Shown here one piece after another: positions 25,757 to 32,813 of a stretch of DNA of 64,000 bases. The position numbers were made by a program, and so were the translations under genes. The stretch is from Candidatus Bathyarchaeia archaeon (lineage in GTDB: Archaea; Thermoproteota; Bathyarchaeia; Bathyarchaeales; Bathyarchaeaceae): NCBI GenBank assembly GCA_035283685.1, contig DATETJ010000002.1, positions 248,001 to 312,000 of the forward strand. The letters are read 5' to 3'. The notes under the pieces were generated by a model. It was not told the origin of the DNA. It saw only the letters and a list, made by a program, of their open reading frames with translations, and did not search any database. Every line of letters starts with the position of its first letter. The stretch's first letter is position 1.

Positions 25757-26035
25757 TTACATGCGGGGCGTCACGATTTTGCGTAGGAAAATCTGTGTCT
25801 GTTCGTCCAGAGCCTTGGTCAGTTCTTCGTCAGATTCGCCTCTTTTAATGTCCACTTTCCGTTCTGTGGGTTCGATGTGGCTAGCGTTTACCCGGCGTCG
25901 CTTGACTCCGTTCAACTGCTTTGGACCCGTGATCAAGACGAAATTCTTGTCAACAATGTCAACAACGATGCATTTTTTGCCAGCTTCTCTGCCAGAGAGT
26001 TTGACGCAGATTCTTCCAATATCAATCGCGGGTAT
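25757..26035 (-). CDS. rpl14e: 50S ribosomal protein L14e, apparent AUA start
   Basis: Translation of the minus strand gives a 92-residue L14e with an SH3-like KOW core: [38 protein letters not shown], and [17 protein letters not shown]. No ATG, GTG or TTG occurs before the core; an in-frame TGA lies 12 bases upstream. The codon that sits exactly at the usual Met is ATA (26033-26035), with GGAG ten bases before it. The frame is otherwise intact. The gene lies in its conserved place after cmk. Either AUA is used as start or one base differs from the true sequence. Confidence 0.88.
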   Translation of the reverse strand: MPAIDIGRICVKLSGREAGKKCIVVDIVDKNFVLITGPKQLNGVKRRRVNASHIEPTERKVDIKRGESDEELTKALDEQTQIFLRKIVTPRM

Positions 26036-26095
26036 TGCAGTTCATCTCCATGCTGATTGTGCTTTTAACATTCATGACAGTACGCATTTATAACC

Positions 26096-26686
26096 TCATC
26101 GACTCTGCTTCAAAGCCAGATGCTCAACCACGAAGCTAAGGACGTCAAACACCTCATTTGAGGATAGTAACTCGCTATCAAGGACTAGGTCGAAAGGCGA
26201 GTAGTCCTCGCCCAATCTGAAACCGTAAAGACGATTATAGATCCGTTTGGTTCTGCCATCCTTTTCTTGGATGATTTTCTTAGCTTCTTCCACATCGATG
26301 TCATCACGATGAGTCAAACGCGATGCCCTTTCCTCAGCCGAGACTTCCAACCAGATTTTGAACCCGGCTTCGGATAGCCATGGCATGGTCCAACTGTCCA
26401 ACACGACGTTGCCTTTTTCAGCCCACTTCAATAATTCGTGGTCAACTTGCTTGTCGAACTGTGGATCGTGCGCCCGCTCTTCAAGGAAACGTAGGCCTTC
26501 AGCGCTCTCCCACCACCCTCTTTCTTTCGCTTTGTAGCCCAACCTTAAAGCGAGTTCTTTGAGGGCGGTTCCGCCAGAGACATACTTGAGTCCGTATCTT
26601 TCAGCTAGACGCTTTGCAGCTGTGCTTTTTCCGCAGGCAGTTAAACCTGCCACACAAATAATGACTTTCTTGCTTTCAATAGTCAT
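26096..26686 (-). CDS. cmk: Cytidylate kinase, archaeal type
   Basis: This P-loop NMP kinase phosphorylates CMP/dCMP. The ATG at 26686 (MTIESKKVIICVAG) gives the P-loop GLTACGKST; an ORF extension upstream overlaps L34e and is unlikely. Further motifs are the substrate stretch VVLDSWTMPWL and the lid ASRLTHRDD. The product is 196 residues. It overlaps the L34e stop by four bases and sits in the conserved order L34e-cmk-L14e. Confidence 0.93.
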   Translation of the reverse strand: MTIESKKVIICVAGLTACGKSTAAKRLAERYGLKYVSGGTALKELALRLGYKAKERGWWESAEGLRFLEERAHDPQFDKQVDHELLKWAEKGNVVLDSWTMPWLSEAGFKIWLEVSAEERASRLTHRDDIDVEEAKKIIQEKDGRTKRIYNRLYGFRLGEDYSPFDLVLDSELLSSNEVFDVLSFVVEHLALKQSR

Positions 26687-26967
26687 GCCGGAAGGGCGCT
26701 CCGGGTAGCACCTTTCAAAGACTCTAGCAGGCATGTGTTACAGAGTTGTCCGCCATACATGCGTTGGGGTCTTTTCTGGCTTAACGAAAGCCGGCCGATC
26801 TTAGAGGCTCCTCCCTGTGAGGCAACACCGAAAATGATGCGACCGCATCTGAGGCAGTGCGGGGCTTTGGATCGTTTCTTCTTAAAGTGTGTGGTTAGAC
26901 CTCCTCCGCTGGGCAATTTCACTAGTTGCCTTTTTGTGGTTCTTGTTCGTTGGTGTGGTTTGGGCAT
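26683..26967 (-). CDS. rpl34e: 50S ribosomal protein L34e
   Basis: The 94-residue protein starts MPKPHQRTRTTKRQLVKLP and carries the zinc motif CLRCGRIIFG with a second pair in LCNTCLLES, typical of archaeal L34e. I use the ATG at 26967; the ORF starts six codons earlier. It follows the EMC3-like gene closely and overlaps cmk. Confidence 0.94.
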   Translation of the reverse strand: MPKPHQRTRTTKRQLVKLPSGGGLTTHFKKKRSKAPHCLRCGRIIFGVASQGGASKIGRLSLSQKRPQRMYGGQLCNTCLLESLKGATRSALPA

Positions 26968-26971
26968 AGGG

Positions 26972-27442
26972 TTAGTCGCCTCCAAGTCCTAAACCGAACA
27001 ATTTGTTGAATATTATGCCAGCTAGGAATGAGCAGAGGAGATACCAGAGTATTACGTTGAGGTGTAGTGTTGGGCCTAGCCAAGGAAGATAGGCCACGAT
27101 GTTGTCTACTGTAATAAGCATGGGCAGCAGCACGTACCAAAGAAGTAGCATGGGTACCATCATGAATAGTGATGTCTTCATGGATTGCCACATCATCTTT
27201 GACTGTAGCTGCATGACGTGTTTCTCCTGTTTCTTCACTTTGGCCATTAGTTTCTTGTCGCCTGATCGTGCAGCTTTCATTGATTCGCTTCTCCATTGGC
27301 TTATTTCTTTGTTCCAGTCTCGTAGTTGTTCTCTGTTTGTTAAGAGTCTGTTGGTGGTCGATGTGGCAAGTGAGATGGCAAAGGATATTAGCATGATGAA
27401 GAATGTTGAGTTAGGAATGTCTTTTAACAATTCTAAGGTCAT
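26972..27442 (-). CDS. EMC3/TMCO1 (DUF106) family membrane insertase
   Basis: This 156-residue membrane protein belongs to the archaeal DUF106 group, distant relatives of YidC/Oxa1 and EMC3 that insert membrane proteins. It has a first transmembrane helix (FFIMLISFAISLATSTTN), a charged coiled-coil pair of helices (EQLRDWNKEISQWRSESMK, KVKKQEKHVMQLQSKMM), and two later membrane segments. The position directly after secY is the usual one in archaea and supports a secretion role. Confidence 0.92.
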   Translation of the reverse strand: MTLELLKDIPNSTFFIMLISFAISLATSTTNRLLTNREQLRDWNKEISQWRSESMKAARSGDKKLMAKVKKQEKHVMQLQSKMMWQSMKTSLFMMVPMLLLWYVLLPMLITVDNIVAYLPWLGPTLHLNVILWYLLCSFLAGIIFNKLFGLGLGGD

Positions 27443-27450
27443 GTGCTTGC

Positions 27451-28884
27451 TTACCCTCCGAAGAAGCGTCTGAGCGCTGGATACATTTCTGATACGCGTT
27501 CTTGCACCAAGATTTGATAATACTGGTACAGTATGCCGACAGACAAGAGTACCCCCATGCCTGATCCAAAGACGCCGAAGAAGTCAGCTACAGATGCAAT
27601 TAGGCCGACGATGGCGCCGCCGAGGATGGTTACTGTTGGGATGTAGCGTTTCAGAACTTGTGCAATGGGGTTTTCTGAGCGTCTGAAGCCTGGGATCTGC
27701 ATGCCTGAGCCTACAAGTTGTTGTGCAACCTTTGCTGGTCCGAGGCCGCCTACTTCAAGCCACGTTAGTGAGAAGATTATGGAGAAGGACACGAGGATGC
27801 CTGTGTATGCTAAGGCTCTGATTGGGTCAACGGCCACGTCTTGGAGGCTTCTGGGCGAAATTACGTAGTAGACTAGGCCGCCGAAGGGCACTGGTCCGCC
27901 TTCCTCACTTCTGTATTGTCCGAGGAGGTTGAGCCAGACGTTGTTGTTGCTTGGGTTGTAGTTGCTCCAGACCAGTTGCGAGATGAAGTATATGTTGGCG
28001 AAGAGGGCTGAGGCGAAGATGACGGGTAGGTTGGATACGTAGAGGAGTTTTATTGGGTAGCGTCCGCGGTATCCTCGGTAGCCGGCGTAGGAGATTGGCA
28101 GTTCGACGCGGACGCCTTCTATGTATATGACTATTAGGAAGACGACGATGGTTGTGATTAAGCCTAGTATACTTGGTAATTGGCCAGGTTCACGGATGAA
28201 GACTGAGATTAGAGGCTGTCCAGACAACGCGGTTTGTACGAGGGCTACTATGGCGCCCCAGCTTTTTCCGTCTTGGTGTAGCCATGTGGGGGTTGCTGCG
28301 AAGGTGTCCCATATGACTGTTTGGGCTACTCCGGCTAGGATGAAGAGGCTGATGCCGCTTCCGAAGCCCCAGCCTTTTTGGAGCATTTCGTCTAGTAGCA
28401 TGAGTACTAGTCCTGCTATTATGAGTTGTATGAATATGAGAACCGAGGCTTGAGGTGGGAGGGCTCCGTAGACGCCGCCAATTATGTAGGCGAAGGCTTG
28501 TACTCCGATTAGGAGGAAGGAGAAGATTTTGCTGGCTGTGGTGAATAGCATGCGGTCGTCTGGGTTGCTCATGTCGCAGCCTATCATACCTGAGCCTGCG
28601 AGTAGTTGTAGTATTAGTCCAGCGGTGACGATGGGTCCGATTCCGAGTTCCATGAGGCTGCCGCGTTGGGATGCGAATATGACTCTGAGGTATAGGAATG
28701 GGTCGCCCTGTTCGGCTGTTATGGTTAAGCCGTATAGTGGGACTTCGGTCATGATTAAGTAGAGGGCGAGGGCTAGTCCGGTCCAGAAGAGTTTTTCGTT
28801 GAAGCCTACTTTGCGTTGGGGTGGTTTGACTTCGGGTGTGAATCTGGATAAAGGTTTGAATAGGCCTAGGAATCTTCCGGGCAT
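27451..28884 (-). CDS. secY: Preprotein translocase subunit SecY
   Basis: This 477-residue protein is the channel-forming subunit of the Sec translocon, with about ten transmembrane helices. Recognisable stretches are LYLIMTEVPLYGL at the start, the plug-proximal segment GIGPIVTAGLILQLLAGSG, GFGSGISLFILAGVAQ, and LPISYAGYRGYRGRYPIKLLY. Length is normal for archaeal SecY. It follows rpl15 by 55 bases. The coding strand is strikingly A/C-rich. Confidence 0.97.
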   Translation of the reverse strand: MPGRFLGLFKPLSRFTPEVKPPQRKVGFNEKLFWTGLALALYLIMTEVPLYGLTITAEQGDPFLYLRVIFASQRGSLMELGIGPIVTAGLILQLLAGSGMIGCDMSNPDDRMLFTTASKIFSFLLIGVQAFAYIIGGVYGALPPQASVLIFIQLIIAGLVLMLLDEMLQKGWGFGSGISLFILAGVAQTVIWDTFAATPTWLHQDGKSWGAIVALVQTALSGQPLISVFIREPGQLPSILGLITTIVVFLIVIYIEGVRVELPISYAGYRGYRGRYPIKLLYVSNLPVIFASALFANIYFISQLVWSNYNPSNNNVWLNLLGQYRSEEGGPVPFGGLVYYVISPRSLQDVAVDPIRALAYTGILVSFSIIFSLTWLEVGGLGPAKVAQQLVGSGMQIPGFRRSENPIAQVLKRYIPTVTILGGAIVGLIASVADFFGVFGSGMGVLLSVGILYQYYQILVQERVSEMYPALRRFFGG

Positions 28885-28939
28885 GCGGTTGGTTTCACCT
28901 TAACGCTCTTGTTTTATGGGCAATCATGTTTGTGGGTAA

Positions 28940-29476
28940 TTAATCTTTAGGCGGTTCTGTGTCTGCTGCTTCATGTGCTGCGGGTTCGTGAGCTTCGGTT
29001 GCTTCGTGGGTTTCGGGTTTTTCTGGCTCTTTAGTTGTTTCTATTATTTTGCCGCCTGCTTCTTGGATTTTTTTGGCTGCTGCTTCGGAATAGGCGTTGA
29101 TTTTGATTAGGGCGGGTTTGGTTAGTTTTCCTTTTGAGAGTAGTTTTCCGTAGCCGAGTGCTGTGAGGTCGATGTAGGGTTTGCCTTGTTTTTTGGTTAT
29201 TTGTTTGTGTCTGGTTTGTTTGTCGATTAGTTGGTCTAGTTGGTCTATGTTGATTGTGTTTGGGTGGCTTTGTCCGGTTATGGTTTGGGGTGTTTTGAAG
29301 CCGGTTTTTCCGAAGTAGTTGGGTTCGTATCTTAGTACGTATGACCATAGGTGTTTGTGTTTGCCTACGTTTCGTCCGCCTTTTTCTCCGTGTTTTCGGT
29401 GTTGGCCTACTTGGCCCCAGCCCATGGTTCTGGAGCCGCGGCGTTTTCGGGTTTTTCGTAGTTTGTGGGGAGACAT
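28940..29476 (-). CDS. rpl15: 50S ribosomal protein L15 with acidic C-terminal tail
   Basis: The core (MSPHKLRKTRKRRGSRTMG, then GWGQVGQHRKHGEKGGRNVG) is archaeal L15. The last 30 residues are an E/H/A/P-rich low-complexity tail not needed for the fold. Codon use is extreme, leaving the plus strand almost free of A and C. No Shine-Dalgarno sequence is visible, but a TATA box lies upstream. L30 and S5, which usually precede L15, are absent, so the operon is broken off here. Confidence 0.95.
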   Translation of the reverse strand: MSPHKLRKTRKRRGSRTMGWGQVGQHRKHGEKGGRNVGKHKHLWSYVLRYEPNYFGKTGFKTPQTITGQSHPNTINIDQLDQLIDKQTRHKQITKKQGKPYIDLTALGYGKLLSKGKLTKPALIKINAYSEAAAKKIQEAGGKIIETTKEPEKPETHEATEAHEPAAHEAADTEPPKD

Positions 29477-29538
29477 CGGGTGTGTTACTTCCGTTAGTGT
29501 TGGTGTGTATGTTTTGCTTATGTGATGTTGTTAGGGTT

Positions 29539-29553
29539 GCTTTTATATCTTAA
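29539..29553 (-). promoter_or_regulatory. TATA box of the rpl15-secY operon
   Basis: On the minus strand this reads TTAAGATATAAAAGC, about 65 bases before the L15 start, predicting initiation near 29515. The same A/T block reads TTTTATATC on the plus strand and lies about 30 bases before the repeat element at 29573, so it could also fire in the other direction. Confidence 0.55.
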
Positions 29554-29572
29554 CCATGGCTGGACGAGGGTT

Positions 29573-29747
29573 AGTATGAGTGCAGAAAAAAATTTTTGTG
29601 GTGAGAGTTCTGGTTTTCTGTTTGTGTTTGAGGGACTGTTTTTGTTTCTGTATGGCGTTTGTGGGTCTGTTTTCGCTGGTTTAGCGTGTTTTTCCATGTT
29701 GTTTAGCGTGAAGTTTCATGTTGTCATGCGTGAAGTTAGAATGTTGG
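29573..29747 (+). repeat. G/T-rich repeat element, plus-strand copy
   Basis: This 175-base element aligns end to end with the minus strand of 9845-10020. The shared parts are the start AGTATGAGTGC, a core with GAGTTCTG followed by TTTTCTGTTTGTGTTT, and a 3' series of ATGTTG-TTAGCGTGA-type units of about 22 bases. Here the tandem units are more diverged. An open frame from the ATG at 29576 could encode a 58-residue hydrophobic peptide. It lies between rpl15 and the terminase pair, in a 380-base stretch that otherwise holds only the L15 promoter. Confidence 0.7.
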
Positions 29748-29859
29748 TCTAGTCTTTCTCGCGACTTGTAAATTTGTGAATTGGTGAATTTCGCTCTGTT
29801 TTATCAGTGGCGAGTTGGCGTTAATTCCTTGGGTTTGATTGAATCTGGGATGACTCGCA

Positions 29860-30270
29860 ATGGTTCAAGATAGTGCCGGGGCAAAGACTCGGAAGGCTGT
29901 CGTTGAGGCTTCTGATGAGCCGCTTTTGATTGCGGTTGAGAATTTGAAGAAGGGCATGATGTTTACGATGAGCCAGCTTAATTCGAGACGAGTTCTGCCC
30001 GAAAAGAAGTTGCGGTGGTTGAAGGCCCTCACGAGGCAGGTTGAAGCCTTGGTTAATGTGGTTGAAGCCCTTCATAACATTGGAAGCAAATCGGCATCAG
30101 ATGTGGATCTGGCGACTTTTCTCTCTTCTCTGGAGAAAGAGTTTCCAACACAACCGCAGACGCCAGCACTGGGCTCAGCTGCTAGCGAATGTCGCACTGC
30201 AATGCGCCAAGCCTCAATGGGCATGAGCGGTATGAGTGGTATGCGCCGTGCAACCAGCAGACGATACTAG
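29860..30270 (+). CDS. Putative terminase small-subunit-like protein (136 aa)
   Basis: I do not recognise a family from sequence. The protein is helical, with a basic segment (MMFTMSQLNSRRVLPEKKLR) and a possible coiled region (LKALTRQVEALVNVVEALHN), and ends in a Met/Gly/Ser/Arg tail. It immediately precedes and overlaps by 35 bases a gene for a terminase large subunit, the position of the small DNA-recognition subunit in tailed viruses. The assignment is by position only. Confidence 0.5.
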   Translation: MVQDSAGAKTRKAVVEASDEPLLIAVENLKKGMMFTMSQLNSRRVLPEKKLRWLKALTRQVEALVNVVEALHNIGSKSASDVDLATFLSSLEKEFPTQPQTPALGSAASECRTAMRQASMGMSGMSGMRRATSRRY

Positions 30271-31594
30271 AGAGAAGCTGAGCAAGCTCTGCAAGAGTCC
30301 CGCGTACTTTGCAGGTGTTATCCTGAACCTGCGACTGTTCTCGTATCAAACTGAACTACTCGAATGCGCGAATAGACGGGTTGTGGCTTGTTGGGCTAGG
30401 CAGACGGGTAAGACTACTGCTATTGCTATCCGGGTTATTCATTTTGCTTTTACGAATGCGGGTGCGACTACGCTTATTGTGAGTCGTGGTTTGAGGCAGA
30501 GTATGATTATGTTTGGTGTCATTGAGCGTTTTATTGTTGGGCATCCGGTTTTGAGGAAGTCGGTTGTGCGGTCGACTCGTACTTTGATTCAGCTTAGTAA
30601 TGGTAGTCAGATTATTGCGTTGCCGTGTGGTCCTGATGGGGCTGGGCTTAGGGGTTTTACGGCGCATTTGGTGGTTATGGATGAGGCTGCTTTTATGCCT
30701 GAGGATGTGGTTGCCAGTGTTATTTTTCCTATGTTGGCGACGACGAATGGCACGGCTATTATGCTGAGTACGCCTTGGGGACGTGACCATATTTTCTATC
30801 GAAGTTTTAAGAATCCGAATTATTGGAGTCAGCATGTCCGGGCTGAGCAGTGTCCACGGATTACGAAGGAGTTCTTGGAGGAGCAGCGACGCGACATCGG
30901 TGAACTGCGTTATAAGATGGAGTATGAAGCTGAGTTTGTGGAGGATGAGAACAGTTTCTTCAAGCAAGACTTGATCCGCGAATGCACAGAAGACTACGAC
31001 CTTATAGCTGAAGACGTGCTGACTAAAGATGAAAAGGTTTTAGGTAACTATTATTTAGGCGCTGATTTTGGCAAGAAAGTGGACTACAGCGTAATAGCCT
31101 TACTCAAAGAAGAGGACAACGACCGTTTCAGGCTTGTCTTCTTGAAGCAGTTTCCATTAGGCACGCCATACACTGACATCGTTGCCTACATTCATAACTT
31201 GAATCAGAAATTTGACATCATAAGAGGCTACTGCGACCAAAGCGCAATCGGCGAAAGCCTCATCGAAGAAATCCAGCAGTTCGCGCCACAAGTTAACGGT
31301 TTACCCTTCACTGCCAAAACCAAGCAAGACTTGCTGACCCTGCTGCAGACACGCATGGAACAAAGGCGCATAACATTGCCACTTGATAGAGCGCTACTCA
31401 CGCAAATCAATGAACAGCAGTACAGGTTCAGTAGATCACCCGTCAAACCAACAGAGAAGCCTACAGAAGCAGGCACACTCACATTCTACCATCCACAGGG
31501 AACGCACGACGACCATTTATGGGCACTGGCGCTGGCAGCATACGCCACGAAACAAAAAGAGAACGAGCACCGACTGTTTATAGCCAATAGATAA
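30236..31594 (+). CDS. terL: Terminase large subunit (packaging ATPase-nuclease)
   Basis: This 452-residue protein has the full virus DNA-packaging motor layout. The N-terminal ATPase shows Walker A CWARQTGKTTAIAI, Walker B HLVVMDEAAF and the coupling motif MLSTPWG. The C-terminal RNase H-like nuclease has three acidic sites: YLGADFGKKVDYS, GYCDQSAIGE and THDDHLWALALA. All key residues are intact. No portal, capsid or protease genes lie nearby, so it is an orphan remnant or a domesticated gene. Its start is a GTG. The first two-thirds of the coding strand are G/T-rich and the last third A/C-rich, a sharp change near 30.95 kb. Confidence 0.88.
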   Translation: MVCAVQPADDTREKLSKLCKSPAYFAGVILNLRLFSYQTELLECANRRVVACWARQTGKTTAIAIRVIHFAFTNAGATTLIVSRGLRQSMIMFGVIERFIVGHPVLRKSVVRSTRTLIQLSNGSQIIALPCGPDGAGLRGFTAHLVVMDEAAFMPEDVVASVIFPMLATTNGTAIMLSTPWGRDHIFYRSFKNPNYWSQHVRAEQCPRITKEFLEEQRRDIGELRYKMEYEAEFVEDENSFFKQDLIRECTEDYDLIAEDVLTKDEKVLGNYYLGADFGKKVDYSVIALLKEEDNDRFRLVFLKQFPLGTPYTDIVAYIHNLNQKFDIIRGYCDQSAIGESLIEEIQQFAPQVNGLPFTAKTKQDLLTLLQTRMEQRRITLPLDRALLTQINEQQYRFSRSPVKPTEKPTEAGTLTFYHPQGTHDDHLWALALAAYATKQKENEHRLFIANR

Positions 31595-31622
31595 ACGATC
31601 TTAAAGGGGACTGGGAGCTAGG

Positions 31623-32804
31623 CTATTCCATGGCTTTCTGGAAAACGATAACACGTTCATTCATGACTCCCGGAAAGCGAATTCGATGATACTTGATGTT
31701 TCTTAGAGTGTCGAAAATCTTACTGAACCCAATCTCCATTATTAGGTAATCAGTTAGGTGACCTATAACATCAGACTTCCTCACACGCCCCTTTCCTTGA
31801 CCAAAAGTAAGTGCGAAGTATCCGCCTCCTCTGAGAGCTTTCTTACACTCTTCGAAGGATTTCTTCACATCCCTGAGATATTCATCCTGCAATGTTTCCC
31901 TATGCCTCTTGCACCTCGCCCCGATTTCATTAATCAGCACGTCGGGTATTTTATGTTCCCTAAAGAAAAGGCTAGTGAGGCGCATTGATCTTGCATAGTC
32001 ATTGCAGCCAAGGTATGGAGGCGATGTGACAATCAGATCCACGGTTCCGGGAACAATCCAACCGAGATCACGAGCATCTCCAACTCGTACATCGCCTTCT
32101 AAACTTCTCCACTCGCACGAGTTGAGTTCTTCATATTGTTTCCGGAATTTTCTAGAAGCTTCCTCAACAAGATCAAGATGCTGAATGTACTTTTGCTTTG
32201 AAGGGACTTCAATGAATTCCTTTGGCATGCAACCGTCAGTTATGTAAGTGTAATGCTTTCTCTGAGAGCAACAAGACTTCAGTATGGCCGAGAAGACTAC
32301 TTTCTTCAACAGATGAAGACTGCTCGCACCATCATCCGCTATGCAACTGTGAATCTCCAGCAGTTCGTTCAACGTTCTTGGATGAAACCATCTGAAAACC
32401 TCTTCGTTAATCCCATGCTGCCTACAGTATTGTAATGGCTCCTCTGCTAGGCGTCTGTTGCATATAGTCTTGGCGAACTCTTTCGCCCAAGTCCAATCGC
32501 GGCAATTCAGTGCTTCGAATTTTGCTTTTACTATATCAACTGCATAGGGATTGGAATCAACCCCCAGAAAATTGCGACCCTGTTTTGCCGCTTCCACCAA
32601 TGCAACTCCGCTTCCCAAGAAAGGGTCTAATACTTCGTCTTTTCTTTCAGAGAACATTTGTATGAGAATTGATGGAATTTGGGGGATAAAAGAAGCCGGG
32701 TACCAATGCATATTGTTTATGTCTTCTGGATATGACTTGCTTACATAATCTTGAAAATCCCAGTCGACCCTAGCAAGCAATCGAGTGACGGCAGTTTGCT
32801 CCAA
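31623..32804 (-). CDS. DNA methyltransferase (N4-cytosine/N6-adenine type)
   Basis: This 393-residue amino-methyltransferase has the SAM-binding motif DPFLGSGVALVEAAKQGRNF with GVDSNP after it, and the catalytic motif TSPPYLGCNDYARSM. The order (SAM motif before catalytic motif) and TSPPY favour an N4-cytosine or beta-class enzyme. No restriction endonuclease is seen beside it. It follows the HD phosphohydrolase gene by nine bases, so the two form an operon. It may protect host DNA or mark DNA for a companion system. Confidence 0.9.
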   Translation of the reverse strand: MEQTAVTRLLARVDWDFQDYVSKSYPEDINNMHWYPASFIPQIPSILIQMFSERKDEVLDPFLGSGVALVEAAKQGRNFLGVDSNPYAVDIVKAKFEALNCRDWTWAKEFAKTICNRRLAEEPLQYCRQHGINEEVFRWFHPRTLNELLEIHSCIADDGASSLHLLKKVVFSAILKSCCSQRKHYTYITDGCMPKEFIEVPSKQKYIQHLDLVEEASRKFRKQYEELNSCEWRSLEGDVRVGDARDLGWIVPGTVDLIVTSPPYLGCNDYARSMRLTSLFFREHKIPDVLINEIGARCKRHRETLQDEYLRDVKKSFEECKKALRGGGYFALTFGQGKGRVRKSDVIGHLTDYLIMEIGFSKIFDTLRNIKYHRIRFPGVMNERVIVFQKAME

Positions 32805-32813
32805 CTGATTCAG

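Noticed and set aside
25761-26093. 110-residue plus-strand ORF
   Set aside because: It is the antisense of the rpl14e frame, which is the true gene.
29522-29752. 76-residue plus-strand ORF between rpl15 and the terminase pair
   Set aside because: It lies over the L15 promoter and the G/T-rich repeat. The frame is long mainly because G/T-rich DNA lacks stops, and the homologous frame at 9.9 kb has radical changes. Kept as a repeat, with the coding option noted.
29860-31594. A complete provirus
   Set aside because: Only the terminase pair is virus-like; no portal, capsid, tail, integrase or att sites are visible within several kilobases.
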